Positions 46,459 through 55,394 are shown, counted from the stretch's first letter. The stretch is DNA of 64,000 nt from Taurinivorans muris (GCF_025232395.1 NZ_CP065938.1:868001-932000), one strand, 5' to 3'. A program made the numbers and translations. The notes: generated from the sequence alone by a model not told the origin.

Positions 46459-48948
46459 ATGCAAAAACGCGAGCAACATATTATAAAAGGACAAGTCCAA
46501 GGTGTCGGATTTCGTCCTTTTATTTTCAGGCTTGCCCTGGCAAATTCTTTAACCGGCTTTGTGCAAAACACCGCGAAAGGCGTTTTAATTGAAATACAGG
46601 GAACAAAGGAACAAATTAACCGATTCAACCTTGATTTCAAACAAAAACTCCCTCCCCTCGCCAAAATTTCCGAACACCAAAAGCAAGAAATCGATCCCCG
46701 TGCTTTAGAAAAACAGTTTGAAATCATCCATTCGGAGCAAAGCGGTCATAAAGGGCACAGCGTCCTTGTCAGCCCTGATGTCGCAATATGCGCGGACTGC
46801 AAAAACGATATGTTCACCAAAACAAACCGCCGTCATGCTTATGCCTTTACAAATTGCACGTCTTGCGGACCAAGATATACCATAACAAAATCAATCCCAT
46901 ACGACAGACCGGTAACCACCATGGGCTGTTTTCCCCTCTGTGAAGCCTGCCATATCGAATACACCGATCCGCTTGACCGGCGTTTTCACGCCCAGCCCAA
47001 CGCCTGCGCAGACTGCGGTCCGCATTTATGGCTGAGTGACGGAGAAAAAAATACAAGCCAAAATCCTCCCTATCTTCCTCAAGAGCAAAATATTCTTGCT
47101 GAAAACAAACAAGCGCTTCTCCAAACAATTTCTTATCTCAATCAAGGAAAAATCATAGCCGTAAAAGGTTTGGGCGGTTTCCAGCTCGCTTGCGATGCCT
47201 TTAACGGCAATGCCGTTGAAGAACTCAGAAAACGAAAAAACAGACCGCATAAAGCTTTCGCCCTCATGGTCAAAGACCTTGAAAGCGCAAAAGAAATCGC
47301 CCATATCAATTCCAAAGCGGAAGAACTTCTCACTTCGCCTTCCGCCCCCATTGTGCTTTGCCCTGCCAAAAATTCCGGCTTACCCGAAAACATCGCCCCC
47401 GATACGCACAGAATAGGCATCATGCTCGCCTATACCCCTTTGCATTTATTGCTTTTCAGCCCTCAGACCTTAGAGGAAAACACAAAACGGCAAGCTCCGA
47501 AAGCCTTGATTATGACTTCCGCCAATCAAGGCGGCAAACCTATCTGCATAAAAAACCGGCAAGCTCTTCGGGATTTACGCGAAATTGCCGATTATTACCT
47601 TTTCCATGACAGGGATATTCTTATCCGTGTCGACGATTCCGTTTGCCTCGCCCTTAATGCGGAAGATACTGAACAAGAAACCTTGCCGAACCCAATATTT
47701 TTCAGGCGTGCACGAGGCTATGTGCCAAGCCCCGTGCGTTTTCCGGACAACGCAAATTACCTTTCCTCTGTTTTTGCAGCCGGAACATTGTTAAAAAACA
47801 CCTTCACGTTCACCAAAGGAAACGAAGCCTATCAAAGTCAGCATATCGGCGATTTAGACAACTTGGAAGTTCTCGATTTTTTTGAAGAAACAGCAAAACA
47901 CCTGCAAAAACTTTTAGAGGTCGAACCGCAAAAAACCGCAACTGACCTGCACCCGGATTTTCCAAGCACCCATCTTGCGGAAGTTTTCAGCCAAACACAC
48001 AACATAGGATTGGAAAAAGTCCAGCACCATATTTCCCATGCCTATTCTGTTCTTGCCGAACAAAACAAACTTTCGGAACACCCTTATTTCGCCTTGATTT
48101 TAGACGGAACGGGCTTAGGCTATGATAAGACGGTTTGGGGCGGAGAAATTTTTTATCTTTTCGCCCGTGAAAAACGCCATTACCGCTTGGCAAGCCTCAG
48201 TCCCATTGCCTTAATCGGCGCAGATAAAGCAAATTTTGAGCCATGGCGCATTGCTTTCGCCTATCACAAAAAAGCCCAAGAAAAAGGCTACTTGGCTGAA
48301 AACGATATTTTTCCCTTTTATGACAAGCCGGAATATCAAAGCCAACTCAACCAATGCGAACTTATGCTTGAAAAAAATATCAACTGCCCCCTGAGCAGCG
48401 GATGCGGACGCCTTTTTGACGCAATTTCCGCTCTCCTTGAAATTTGCACCCAAACAAGTTATGAAGGGCAGGCGGCTATCAAACTTGAAGAATACGCTTT
48501 TTCCGGCAAAACAGATACGTTTATAAAAATCCCTCTGCACTGCGACCAAGAAAATAAAAAACTCATTTTGCAGGAAATGCAAGAAAAAAAGCCTGCAAGC
48601 AGTTATCAGCCCTATATTGAAATTGATACGGTCTATCTTTATGCGGAACTCTTCAAACTTCTGCAAAAAAATACAAAACGTGCCGATATCGCCCAAATTT
48701 TCCATACAAGCCTTACCCATGCTTTAAACGAATGTCTGACTCTGCTGAAAAAAGAATTTTACTTGGCGAATCCCAATTCCTGCAAACTCATTTTCAGCGG
48801 GGGCGTATTCAATAATGAAATTCTGCTCCGTTCCCTTTACCGCAAACTTTCTCCAGAGTTTCAAATTCTCTTTCCGCAAAACACACCTCCCGGCGATGCC
48901 TGCATAAGCCTCGGTCAAGCCTTCTACACAGCATTGCAGAGAACATAA
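46459..48948 (+). CDS. hypF: Carbamoyltransferase HypF
   Basis: 829 residues. Order: acylphosphatase domain (residues ~1-95; QGVGFRPFIFRLA), two zinc-finger motifs (CADC ... CTSC and CEAC ... CADC, ~110-190), YrdC-like domain (~200-390; KPICIKNR), and Kae1-like domain with metal-binding HHISHAYSVL and a C-terminal FSGGVFNN. It makes carbamoyl-AMP from carbamoyl phosphate and passes the carbamoyl group to HypE for the CN ligands of NiFe-hydrogenase. No other hyp or hydrogenase gene is nearby; the position after motAB is odd. It ends only 12 bases before the CRISPR array, in the same direction, with no terminator between. Confidence 0.93.
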   Translation: MQKREQHIIKGQVQGVGFRPFIFRLALANSLTGFVQNTAKGVLIEIQGTKEQINRFNLDFKQKLPPLAKISEHQKQEIDPRALEKQFEIIHSEQSGHKGHSVLVSPDVAICADCKNDMFTKTNRRHAYAFTNCTSCGPRYTITKSIPYDRPVTTMGCFPLCEACHIEYTDPLDRRFHAQPNACADCGPHLWLSDGEKNTSQNPPYLPQEQNILAENKQALLQTISYLNQGKIIAVKGLGGFQLACDAFNGNAVEELRKRKNRPHKAFALMVKDLESAKEIAHINSKAEELLTSPSAPIVLCPAKNSGLPENIAPDTHRIGIMLAYTPLHLLLFSPQTLEENTKRQAPKALIMTSANQGGKPICIKNRQALRDLREIADYYLFHDRDILIRVDDSVCLALNAEDTEQETLPNPIFFRRARGYVPSPVRFPDNANYLSSVFAAGTLLKNTFTFTKGNEAYQSQHIGDLDNLEVLDFFEETAKHLQKLLEVEPQKTATDLHPDFPSTHLAEVFSQTHNIGLEKVQHHISHAYSVLAEQNKLSEHPYFALILDGTGLGYDKTVWGGEIFYLFAREKRHYRLASLSPIALIGADKANFEPWRIAFAYHKKAQEKGYLAENDIFPFYDKPEYQSQLNQCELMLEKNINCPLSSGCGRLFDAISALLEICTQTSYEGQAAIKLEEYAFSGKTDTFIKIPLHCDQENKKLILQEMQEKKPASSYQPYIEIDTVYLYAELFKLLQKNTKRADIAQIFHTSLTHALNECLTLLKKEFYLANPNSCKLIFSGGVFNNEILLRSLYRKLSPEFQILFPQNTPPGDACISLGQAFYTALQRT

Positions 48949-48960
48949 CTATACAACATA

Positions 48961-48996
48961 AAACAAATTGCCTTTCCAATTTAGACATGCTAAAAT
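48961..48996 (+). repeat. Degenerate first CRISPR repeat
   Basis: The last 29 bases (48968-48996) match the repeat exactly; the first seven (GTTATAG in the consensus) are replaced by AAACAAA. The intact part starts at the -35 box and ends at the -10 box of the repeat-borne promoter. Degeneration normally marks the oldest end of an array. Confidence 0.9.
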
Positions 48997-50513
48997 TCAG
49001 GAAAGAGCTATTTATATAGCTCATCGTTATAGTTGCCTTTCCAATTTAGACATGCTAAAATTTCACCATTAATTAAAATATCACCTGCATTGTTATAGTT
49101 GCCTTTCCAATTTAGACATGCTAAAATCTAATACTGATTAATGCCATGTTTCAATCCGTTATAGTTGCCTTTCCAATTTAGACATGCTAAAATTTTTTGC
49201 GGTTAAAACGTCTATGGCTTTGGGTTATAGTTGCCTTTCCAATTTAGACATGCTAAAATCCGAACACATGAGGCATTTTCTTCTCGGTGGTTATAGTTGC
49301 CTTTCCAATTTAGACATGCTAAAATGGTGGGCATGGGTGTAACATCATTCCACGGGTTATAGTTGCCTTTCCAATTTAGACATGCTAAAATCTGTGACAA
49401 TTACACTAGAGGATGTGTAACGTTATAGTTGCCTTTCCAATTTAGACATGCTAAAATGCGGGTTATTGGCAACATTATTCAGGTTGCGTTATAGTTGCCT
49501 TTCCAATTTAGACATGCTAAAATCCGTAAGGATATACGCTTGGGCATGAGCATGTTATAGTTGCCTTTCCAATTTAGACATGCTAAAATCAATTACCGTT
49601 ATCAGCTTGGTTTTCAGCGGTTATAGTTGCCTTTCCAATTTAGACATGCTAAAATCTGCCAATTAAAATATTGGTCGCTCTGATAGTTATAGTTGCCTTT
49701 CCAATTTAGACATGCTAAAATAAAAACGCAAAGCTTTGAAAAAGCAGATGAGTTATAGTTGCCTTTCCAATTTAGACATGCTAAAATTTGCGGGAAATGA
49801 AGAAGACTGCTCCGTACGTTATAGTTGCCTTTCCAATTTAGACATGCTAAAATCGTCAACAGCCGCATCAAGGGCTTCCCTGTGTTATAGTTGCCTTTCC
49901 AATTTAGACATGCTAAAATTACTCCTCCAATCAATCCACCAACTACACCGTTATAGTTGCCTTTCCAATTTAGACATGCTAAAATCCCGCCTGCATGATA
50001 ATATACGCCTTTCATGTTATAGTTGCCTTTCCAATTTAGACATGCTAAAATAACTTTTGAGCGCATAAATTCTGCACCAAGGTTATAGTTGCCTTTCCAA
50101 TTTAGACATGCTAAAATAGCAGGCTTTGAAAATGCAAACCCTACTATGTTATAGTTGCCTTTCCAATTTAGACATGCTAAAATAGGCTTGTGTGTTTTTG
50201 AAAAGCCTGTGCAGTTATAGTTGCCTTTCCAATTTAGACATGCTAAAATTGGATGTTCAGCATTATTTGCATAATACTCGTTATAGTTGCCTTTCCAATT
50301 TAGACATGCTAAAATCTGGCATGTTGACATGTTGCGTGGAATATTGTTATAGTTGCCTTTCCAATTTAGACATGCTAAAATATGTACATGTTCCTACGTG
50401 TGTCAAACCGAGTTATAGTTGCCTTTCCAATTTAGACATGCTAAAATATCAAAAATACTTTCAATAAAGTTATTCATGTTATAGTTGCCTTTCCAATTTA
50501 GACATGCTAAAAT
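48961..50513 (+). CRISPR. Type II-C CRISPR array, 24 repeats and 23 spacers
   Basis: Repeat of 36 bp beginning GTTATAGTTGCC and ending ACATGCTAAAAT. Perfect copies start at 49026 and recur every 66 bp to 50478 (23 copies) with 22 spacers of exactly 30 nt. A degenerate copy at 48961-48996 precedes them with a 29-nt first spacer. The form of the repeat and its pairing to the tracrRNA set the crRNA strand as plus. Inside each repeat, positions 8-13 (TTGCCT) and 28-36 (extended -10 TGCTAAAAT) make a promoter with a 17-nt spacer, so transcription should begin ~7 nt into each spacer and leave a ~24-nt guide. The array points toward the cas genes. All perfect copies appear identical. Confidence 0.98.
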
Positions 50514-50515
50514 CG

Positions 50516-50559
50516 AATAAGATAATTACTTGAATTAATAAGTAATTATCTTATTTTTT
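50516..50559 (+). terminator. Terminator of the CRISPR array
   Basis: A perfect 16-bp AT-rich stem (AATAAGATAATTACTT, 8-nt loop, its complement) followed by TTTTT on the plus strand, starting two bases after the last repeat. It would end the pre-crRNA before cas2, which reads from the other strand. It may also cover the leader/integration end. Confidence 0.7.
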
Positions 50560-50568
50560 ATTAAAAAA

Positions 50569-50874
50569 CTATAACAAAAGCAATTGAATAGCTCCTGTTT
50601 TTTCTCCTTTTTTAACAGTTCCGACTAAAATTTCCATGCTTGCATATTGTTTTTCTGTCACAGTTAAAAGGCGAATACTTCCGGTATCGGGCAAAACGGC
50701 ACGCAACCTGTTGCTATGGGTTTCCACTTCCGCCATGCCCTTGCAAACCCGTGAATATACCGACCATTGCAACATATAATATCCGTCTTGCAATAAAAAT
50801 TTTCTAAATTCAGCTGCAATTTTCTTATCTTTTTTCGTCACTGTCGGCAGATCAAAAAAAACAATTACACGCAT
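50569..50874 (-). CDS. cas2: CRISPR-associated endonuclease Cas2
   Basis: 101 residues from ATG 50874. AAAGGAG lies upstream of this codon, inside a longer frame to 50904, so the shorter start is preferred. The N-terminus MRVIVFFDLP with the first-strand Asp is typical of type II Cas2, as is YYMLQWSVYSRVC. Cas2 forms the central dimer of the Cas1-Cas2 integrase that inserts new spacers. It is last in the cas9-cas1-cas2 operon and faces the array. Confidence 0.95.
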   Translation of the reverse strand: MRVIVFFDLPTVTKKDKKIAAEFRKFLLQDGYYMLQWSVYSRVCKGMAEVETHSNRLRAVLPDTGSIRLLTVTEKQYASMEILVGTVKKGEKTGAIQLLLL

Positions 50875-50907
50875 ATAACGTTCTCCTTTTACTGCCATAT
50901 ACAAACC

Positions 50908-51795
50908 TTATTCCAAAAAATACGGCAAAACTAAAACGTTCTTTTTCAATTTTATTGATTTTGCCAGACTTTGACAGGTATATTCAATCGCTTTCAATAC
51001 AGTGACTTCCGATTCTTCTATCATTATCTGTTTAGTCAATACTCGCACCAATTGATTTTTATACTGCGTATTGATATTTTCAATGCTATTTTCCTGAAAA
51101 AGTGTATAAACGCTGAAATCCACAAAAGGACGATACGGCTCGATAATATCATCTGCTAAATTATAGGCATTAAACATATTTGCATGATGAAGTCCAAAGC
51201 AAGGCAGCAAACCAACTCCCACCAAGGAACGTGCGATGCAGGCACGAAGAATTGCATAGCCGTAATTTAAAAATACATTTCTCAAATCCTCGTCATTTTT
51301 CCGTGAAAAAGACGAAAAAAGCATTTTAAAATAATGATTCGCAGCCGCAGCCTCAATATTTCCTTTATCGCCTGAAACCACTTTTTTGCTGTAAGCAAAT
51401 AATTTTTCAACACCTTGCCTTTGCAATATTTTCAAACACAGAGCCTGATTTTGAATTTTTACCCGGACAAGTTCCTGCCACAGCCTATTTTGCAATGGCT
51501 TCCGCATTTCTATTTGCAGTTTCGCCATATGTGAACTTTGATAATAAGATAAAAAAGGAAAATACGCTCCACAAGGCATATGACTCTCATCACACGAAAA
51601 AAGGCAAATACCATGCTTTGCCAACTCTGCCAGCAATATATTATGCACGGTTATCTGCCTGTTTTCCAAAATAAGCACACTGATATCTTCCAAAGGAAAA
51701 GAAATTTCCTCTTCTTCCTGCGGAACATATAAAAGCTGTTTATTTTTAATTTTCAACGTACAGGGCTTTGTTATCTGCAATATCCGCCAAGACAT
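50908..51795 (-). CDS. cas1: CRISPR-associated endonuclease Cas1
   Basis: 295 residues, type II Cas1. The metal-binding residues are Glu in GNIEAAAANHYF, His in GLHHANMFNAYN and Asp in LADDIIEPYRPFVD. It catalyses protospacer integration at the leader-proximal repeat together with Cas2 (33 bases downstream by the ATG chosen). It starts one base after the cas9 stop, so the three genes are one operon. No cas4 or csn2 is present, which defines subtype II-C. Confidence 0.97.
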   Translation of the reverse strand: MSWRILQITKPCTLKIKNKQLLYVPQEEEEISFPLEDISVLILENRQITVHNILLAELAKHGICLFSCDESHMPCGAYFPFLSYYQSSHMAKLQIEMRKPLQNRLWQELVRVKIQNQALCLKILQRQGVEKLFAYSKKVVSGDKGNIEAAAANHYFKMLFSSFSRKNDEDLRNVFLNYGYAILRACIARSLVGVGLLPCFGLHHANMFNAYNLADDIIEPYRPFVDFSVYTLFQENSIENINTQYKNQLVRVLTKQIMIEESEVTVLKAIEYTCQSLAKSIKLKKNVLVLPYFLE

Positions 51796-51796
51796 A

Positions 51797-54796
51797 TTAA
51801 ATTCTTTTCTTAGTAGATGTTAAAAATAAACGTTTTTCTTCTTTGATTTCCACATAATCACCAAGCAAACCAACTTGATATTTAATGATTGCATCTTGTG
51901 ATTTTACTCCGATACTTCTTTGCTTCCAACATCTGTCATGAGCTTCTATTGTTATAGCTGCTGTTGACCTATCAGAGCCTTTATAATACCCAAAATAAAT
52001 TGTTTCGCCTTTCTGTACTTTTACCAAATCGTCCATGAACAATGAAAATATGAAAGTAAAACTTTCATCAACGACAATCCACTCATCTTCACCCTTACCC
52101 GCAACAATGGCTTTATTAGGCAAATTCTTACCTAAGTCGCTCTTATAAATTGGCACAAGATAAAATTCATTTTTACCTTTTTTATTTTTCTTACAAAAAA
52201 CATCTGTACGAAGCATGTCACTATTTCCTGCAATGCCCCCGCGAACATAAAAACCGGACTTCACATTTTTTGCCTCAAACTGTTTTTTCTTTTCATTCAA
52301 AGTATAAATTGTTTCCCCATGAAGTCCGCCTGTCGCCTTTTTGCGCGGCGGACGGGATACGAAAACCTTATCCAAAGCAATAAGCACATCTTCCCTGAAA
52401 TTGCCCCATGGTTTAGCCATAACATATTTTTTATGCACATGCTCCCTATGCACCAATCCCTCTTTTCGGGATATTTTTGATAATGCCTGCACCATTGACT
52501 GCGTTGCACAAGCTATCACTATCGCATCCTGTGCATGGTGCTTGTCACTTTCTGTCCGATTTTTTTCCAATCCCCATTGGTGACGCAAAAATGCCGTTAC
52601 GTTGCCGCTTCGGACTTGCACTTTGTTTTTTATATTCGTATGCAAACTTTCGCTGAAATCGATGCCGTCCTCTAAATATCGTTTCATATACAAGGCTATG
52701 TAACTGTTGTCATTAGCATTTCTTTCCCTAAATTCCAGTTCTTTTTCGTTGAATGTTTCATTCAAAAGTTTTTCTTTTTTGCTTCTATGCAAATTCACAT
52801 GACTTGACACCCGTCCGATAAATTCCATCCATTTTTCGCTCCCAGCATTATTCTTTCCGATATGCTCAAAAGGCGTCCTGTTGCCCTTCTCTTGGTTTTC
52901 AGTGGACAGAACCAAAACTTTGTTGCTGTACGAATTGTCAAAACTGCGTGAATACGGCAAAATATGATCGATTTCGACATAACCGACTTCAAATAAGCGG
53001 TTAATATCCATAGGCTTTCCGCTGTATATGCATTTACAGTCTTGTTCAAGATACAAAAGCCATTTTAATATATTTGTTCCGGTTGCTTTATAGCCTTTTT
53101 CTTCAATTTGTGTTACCGCGCTTTGATTTTTATTCCTATTTTCTTCTTGCCGTTTACTGATTTCCCTGCGTTCTTCAAAACTTTTCTTCAATTCCCTGCC
53201 TGTTTCAAGGTTGATTTGGTCAGGCGTTCCATATTTTCGAGCCAAGGCGTTATAGACCTTTCTGAATTGAGCTACCGTTCTGTTGACGACCGGCACTTTT
53301 GTCTGTTTATCTTTATCTATTACTGGAAGAAGCTTTCCTTTTTTCTCAACCAATTTTTCCGAAATTTCTTTAAAATCATACCCTGCGCTTGCACAAGCCT
53401 TATCGTATTTTTCTCCTTTTTCAAGATAAGGATTTATTTTATACAAGGCTTTCAAAGACAAATTAATAAACGTATCAAAAGTCAGCGTCAAAAACTGCGC
53501 TATTATTTCTTGTGAATAACCCAAATTTTCAAGTTTTTCTTGAATCTCTCTATCTTCTTTTTCCTCTGCAATAATTGTAACAGCCTTATCCAGTTTTTCA
53601 ATATCATCAAAAATATGAGGTAATGCCTTAAATGCCGATTGCAGCTTATGCCAGCCTTTCATGCTATAAAAAACAGCATTTTCAGGGGCTGCTTGTTTTT
53701 CCTCCCCGTTATCATCTATTTTTGATTTCGAACCATACTTTAAGCAAGCAAACTGTATATTCTTATCCTTAAATATCTTTGCAGAAATAACCTTATACTT
53801 TATTTCTTTCGTTTTTTTCAATAACTCAAATAAAAGCTGCCGTTCTTCCGCAGTTAAAAACCGCTTTTTATCATCTTCATACACAACAAGATTGTTGATT
53901 TTGCTCCATGCTACAAAAAATTCAGCAGTAGGCGCTTCTTTCGGAGCTCTTTTTTCGTCTTTTTCAAAAGTACACCTGCCAACCATATCGCCAACGCTTT
54001 TAATCCCACGCTGGCGAAAAGCAATTCTCATGAAATCATCATATAACTCCTGCGTAAAAATTCCATATTCTTTTTGCGTTGCGAAAATCATATTCAATTC
54101 TGCTAAAACCTCACTGCGAGGAATGGAATTTCTATAATCAGCTTCAACTTCTTTTTCATTTTTTCCTTTTTTTACTGATACTGTGAAATTACGCTTTTTG
54201 CCATTCACACCTGCTTTTTCAACTATAATTTGAGCTAAACTTTTACCCTCTTCTTTTAATGCCATATTCACACGGATAGCAGACAAAACCTTGCCGCTAT
54301 CCTTATCTTTTTCCTCTTGAGCTTTACGAGCCGATTTAAAACCGCGGTGCTTCGCCAAATGGTATAAAACACGGAGCAGTTCTTCCTTTGAAAGCTTTTC
54401 ATGCAAAGCTTTTACCCTTAAATCCCAAACATCGCCGCCAAACTGATTTTTGCATATTTCTTCCGTAAACTCTTCAGAATTAGCAACCAAACCCTTTGCG
54501 ACAAATAATCCACGCAAGCCTTCTTTGCGTCTTGCCTTACGCCTGCATGCCCTGCGAGCCAAACGCTTTTCACGCCTTGCAGCCGCCAGCGAACTGCCAT
54601 CTTTAGGATTTTCCGCAACCGGAAAACACCGTACCCCGCAGTCAATAATCTTTCCCTGAGCAATTTCAACGCTGCCTTTTGCTTTGTCTGCCAAAATTTC
54701 GCCAGTTTCCATATCATAATATTCATTATCAAAATCAACGACTGCCCAACCAATGGAAGCTATCCCCAAATCAAAACCAAAGACGCGTCTTCTCAT
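51797..54796 (-). CDS. cas9: CRISPR-associated endonuclease Cas9 (type II-C)
   Basis: 999 residues from ATG 54796, which has GAGGAA upstream; a TTG 39 bases earlier would add a tail not expected in the family. RuvC-I holds Asp9 (FGFDLGIASIGWAVVDF), followed by the arginine-rich bridge helix (REKRLARRACRRKARRKEG). RuvC-II has NLETGREL, the HNH domain has His611 in YVEIDHILPYSRSFDNS with the downstream Asn, and RuvC-III has KHHAQDAIVIACA. Recognition lobe and C-terminal PAM-interacting domain fill the rest. It cuts DNA guided by crRNA:tracrRNA. The PAM cannot be read from this window. All nuclease residues are intact, so the locus looks functional. Confidence 0.98.
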   Translation of the reverse strand: MRRRVFGFDLGIASIGWAVVDFDNEYYDMETGEILADKAKGSVEIAQGKIIDCGVRCFPVAENPKDGSSLAAARREKRLARRACRRKARRKEGLRGLFVAKGLVANSEEFTEEICKNQFGGDVWDLRVKALHEKLSKEELLRVLYHLAKHRGFKSARKAQEEKDKDSGKVLSAIRVNMALKEEGKSLAQIIVEKAGVNGKKRNFTVSVKKGKNEKEVEADYRNSIPRSEVLAELNMIFATQKEYGIFTQELYDDFMRIAFRQRGIKSVGDMVGRCTFEKDEKRAPKEAPTAEFFVAWSKINNLVVYEDDKKRFLTAEERQLLFELLKKTKEIKYKVISAKIFKDKNIQFACLKYGSKSKIDDNGEEKQAAPENAVFYSMKGWHKLQSAFKALPHIFDDIEKLDKAVTIIAEEKEDREIQEKLENLGYSQEIIAQFLTLTFDTFINLSLKALYKINPYLEKGEKYDKACASAGYDFKEISEKLVEKKGKLLPVIDKDKQTKVPVVNRTVAQFRKVYNALARKYGTPDQINLETGRELKKSFEERREISKRQEENRNKNQSAVTQIEEKGYKATGTNILKWLLYLEQDCKCIYSGKPMDINRLFEVGYVEIDHILPYSRSFDNSYSNKVLVLSTENQEKGNRTPFEHIGKNNAGSEKWMEFIGRVSSHVNLHRSKKEKLLNETFNEKELEFRERNANDNSYIALYMKRYLEDGIDFSESLHTNIKNKVQVRSGNVTAFLRHQWGLEKNRTESDKHHAQDAIVIACATQSMVQALSKISRKEGLVHREHVHKKYVMAKPWGNFREDVLIALDKVFVSRPPRKKATGGLHGETIYTLNEKKKQFEAKNVKSGFYVRGGIAGNSDMLRTDVFCKKNKKGKNEFYLVPIYKSDLGKNLPNKAIVAGKGEDEWIVVDESFTFIFSLFMDDLVKVQKGETIYFGYYKGSDRSTAAITIEAHDRCWKQRSIGVKSQDAIIKYQVGLLGDYVEIKEEKRLFLTSTKKRI

Positions 54797-54819
54797 AAAT
54801 TCCTCACAAAATTTAACAC

Positions 54820-54846
54820 TTGACTTTTTATACAATATTCTATAAA
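54820..54846 (+). promoter_or_regulatory. tracrRNA promoter
   Basis: TTGACT, 15-nt spacer, TATAAA (a TAAAAA at 17 nt is the alternative -10). Predicted start ~54853, ~19 bases before the anti-repeat. Confidence 0.5.
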
Positions 54847-54855
54847 AAATAACAA
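54827..54855 (-). promoter_or_regulatory. cas9-cas1-cas2 promoter
   Basis: On the minus strand TTGTTA, 17-nt spacer, TATAAA. Predicted start ~25 bases before the cas9 ATG. It overlaps the divergent tracrRNA promoter. Confidence 0.6.
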
Positions 54856-54982
54856 GGAATTCTTATTTATTATGTCTAAATTGGAAAGGTAACTATAATA
54901 ATCGAGAAATTCCGAGTAAGGCTCTAACGATTTCAATTTCGTTATCCGAAAAGCAACTGTTTTTACAGTTGCTTCTTTTTTT
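54853..54982 (+). ncRNA. tracrRNA
   Basis: Bases 54872-54899 are the reverse complement of the first 28 nt of the CRISPR repeat except at two C-to-T changes, both of which leave G-U pairs with the crRNA. Downstream are a small GAG-TAAGG-CTC fold, a TAACGA/TCGTTA hairpin (54925-54944), and a terminal hairpin AAGCAACTGT-TTTT-ACAGTTGCTT (54951-54974) followed by a T run to 54982. This is the standard order for tracrRNA: anti-repeat, nexus-like stem, terminator. The 5' end depends on the promoter call. It diverges from cas9, so repeat:anti-repeat duplex, Cas9 and RNase III would mature the crRNA. Confidence 0.9.
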
Positions 54983-55361
54983 GTAATACCAATTCAAAAG
55001 TAAAACTGTTTTAATTTCTCTGCCCCTCTGATACCAATAGCATATTGCAATTACGGCAAACAAAAACATCAAAAAAAGCAATTTTTCCAATTCTCATATT
55101 ACTTACATAAGCATAGAACATGCAAAAAAATTACGCATATAAATCAATATAATAGAAATAGGCATAATACATATGGTAACATATTAAAATAAAAACCAAA
55201 AAACGAATTAATGATAAGCTATTTCAGATGAAAGCTGTCATTTATCTATAATATAAAACGACTATTATAGTAATCGATAACATTGCAGAAGCTTTTGATG
55301 TAATGTCATCTATGAAAAAGAAAGTTTTCTTGACTGGCTCAAAGAAAGAATAAAAATATAA

Positions 55362-55394
55362 AGCTCTGCTAGGTCAATGTGACCCAACAGAACT
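55362..55394. repeat. 15-bp imperfect hairpin
   Basis: Arms AGCTCTGCTAGGTCA and TGACCCAACAGAACT (12 of 15 pairs canonical, the rest G-U type in one strand's RNA), loop ATG. No T-tract on the plus strand; CTTTATATTTTT follows on the minus strand. Confidence 0.5.

Noticed and set aside
49212-50467. Open frames on both strands with a repeated protein motif (ILACLNWKGNYN or YSCLSNLDMLK)
   Set aside because: They are translations of the 66-bp CRISPR unit, which has a length divisible by three; not genes.
50569-54796. Possible csn2 or cas4 making the locus II-A or II-B
   Set aside because: Only cas9, cas1 and cas2 are present, so it is II-C.
54893-55090. 65-residue hydrophobic frame on the minus strand next to tracrRNA
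   Set aside because: It needs a TTG start, has no good ribosome-binding site, and its 3' half is antisense to the tracrRNA. A small membrane protein cannot be excluded.
55299-55361. Coding remnant before the hairpin cluster
   Set aside because: Only ~20 codons, preceded by an in-frame stop; no family could be named, so it is only mentioned in the interval entry.
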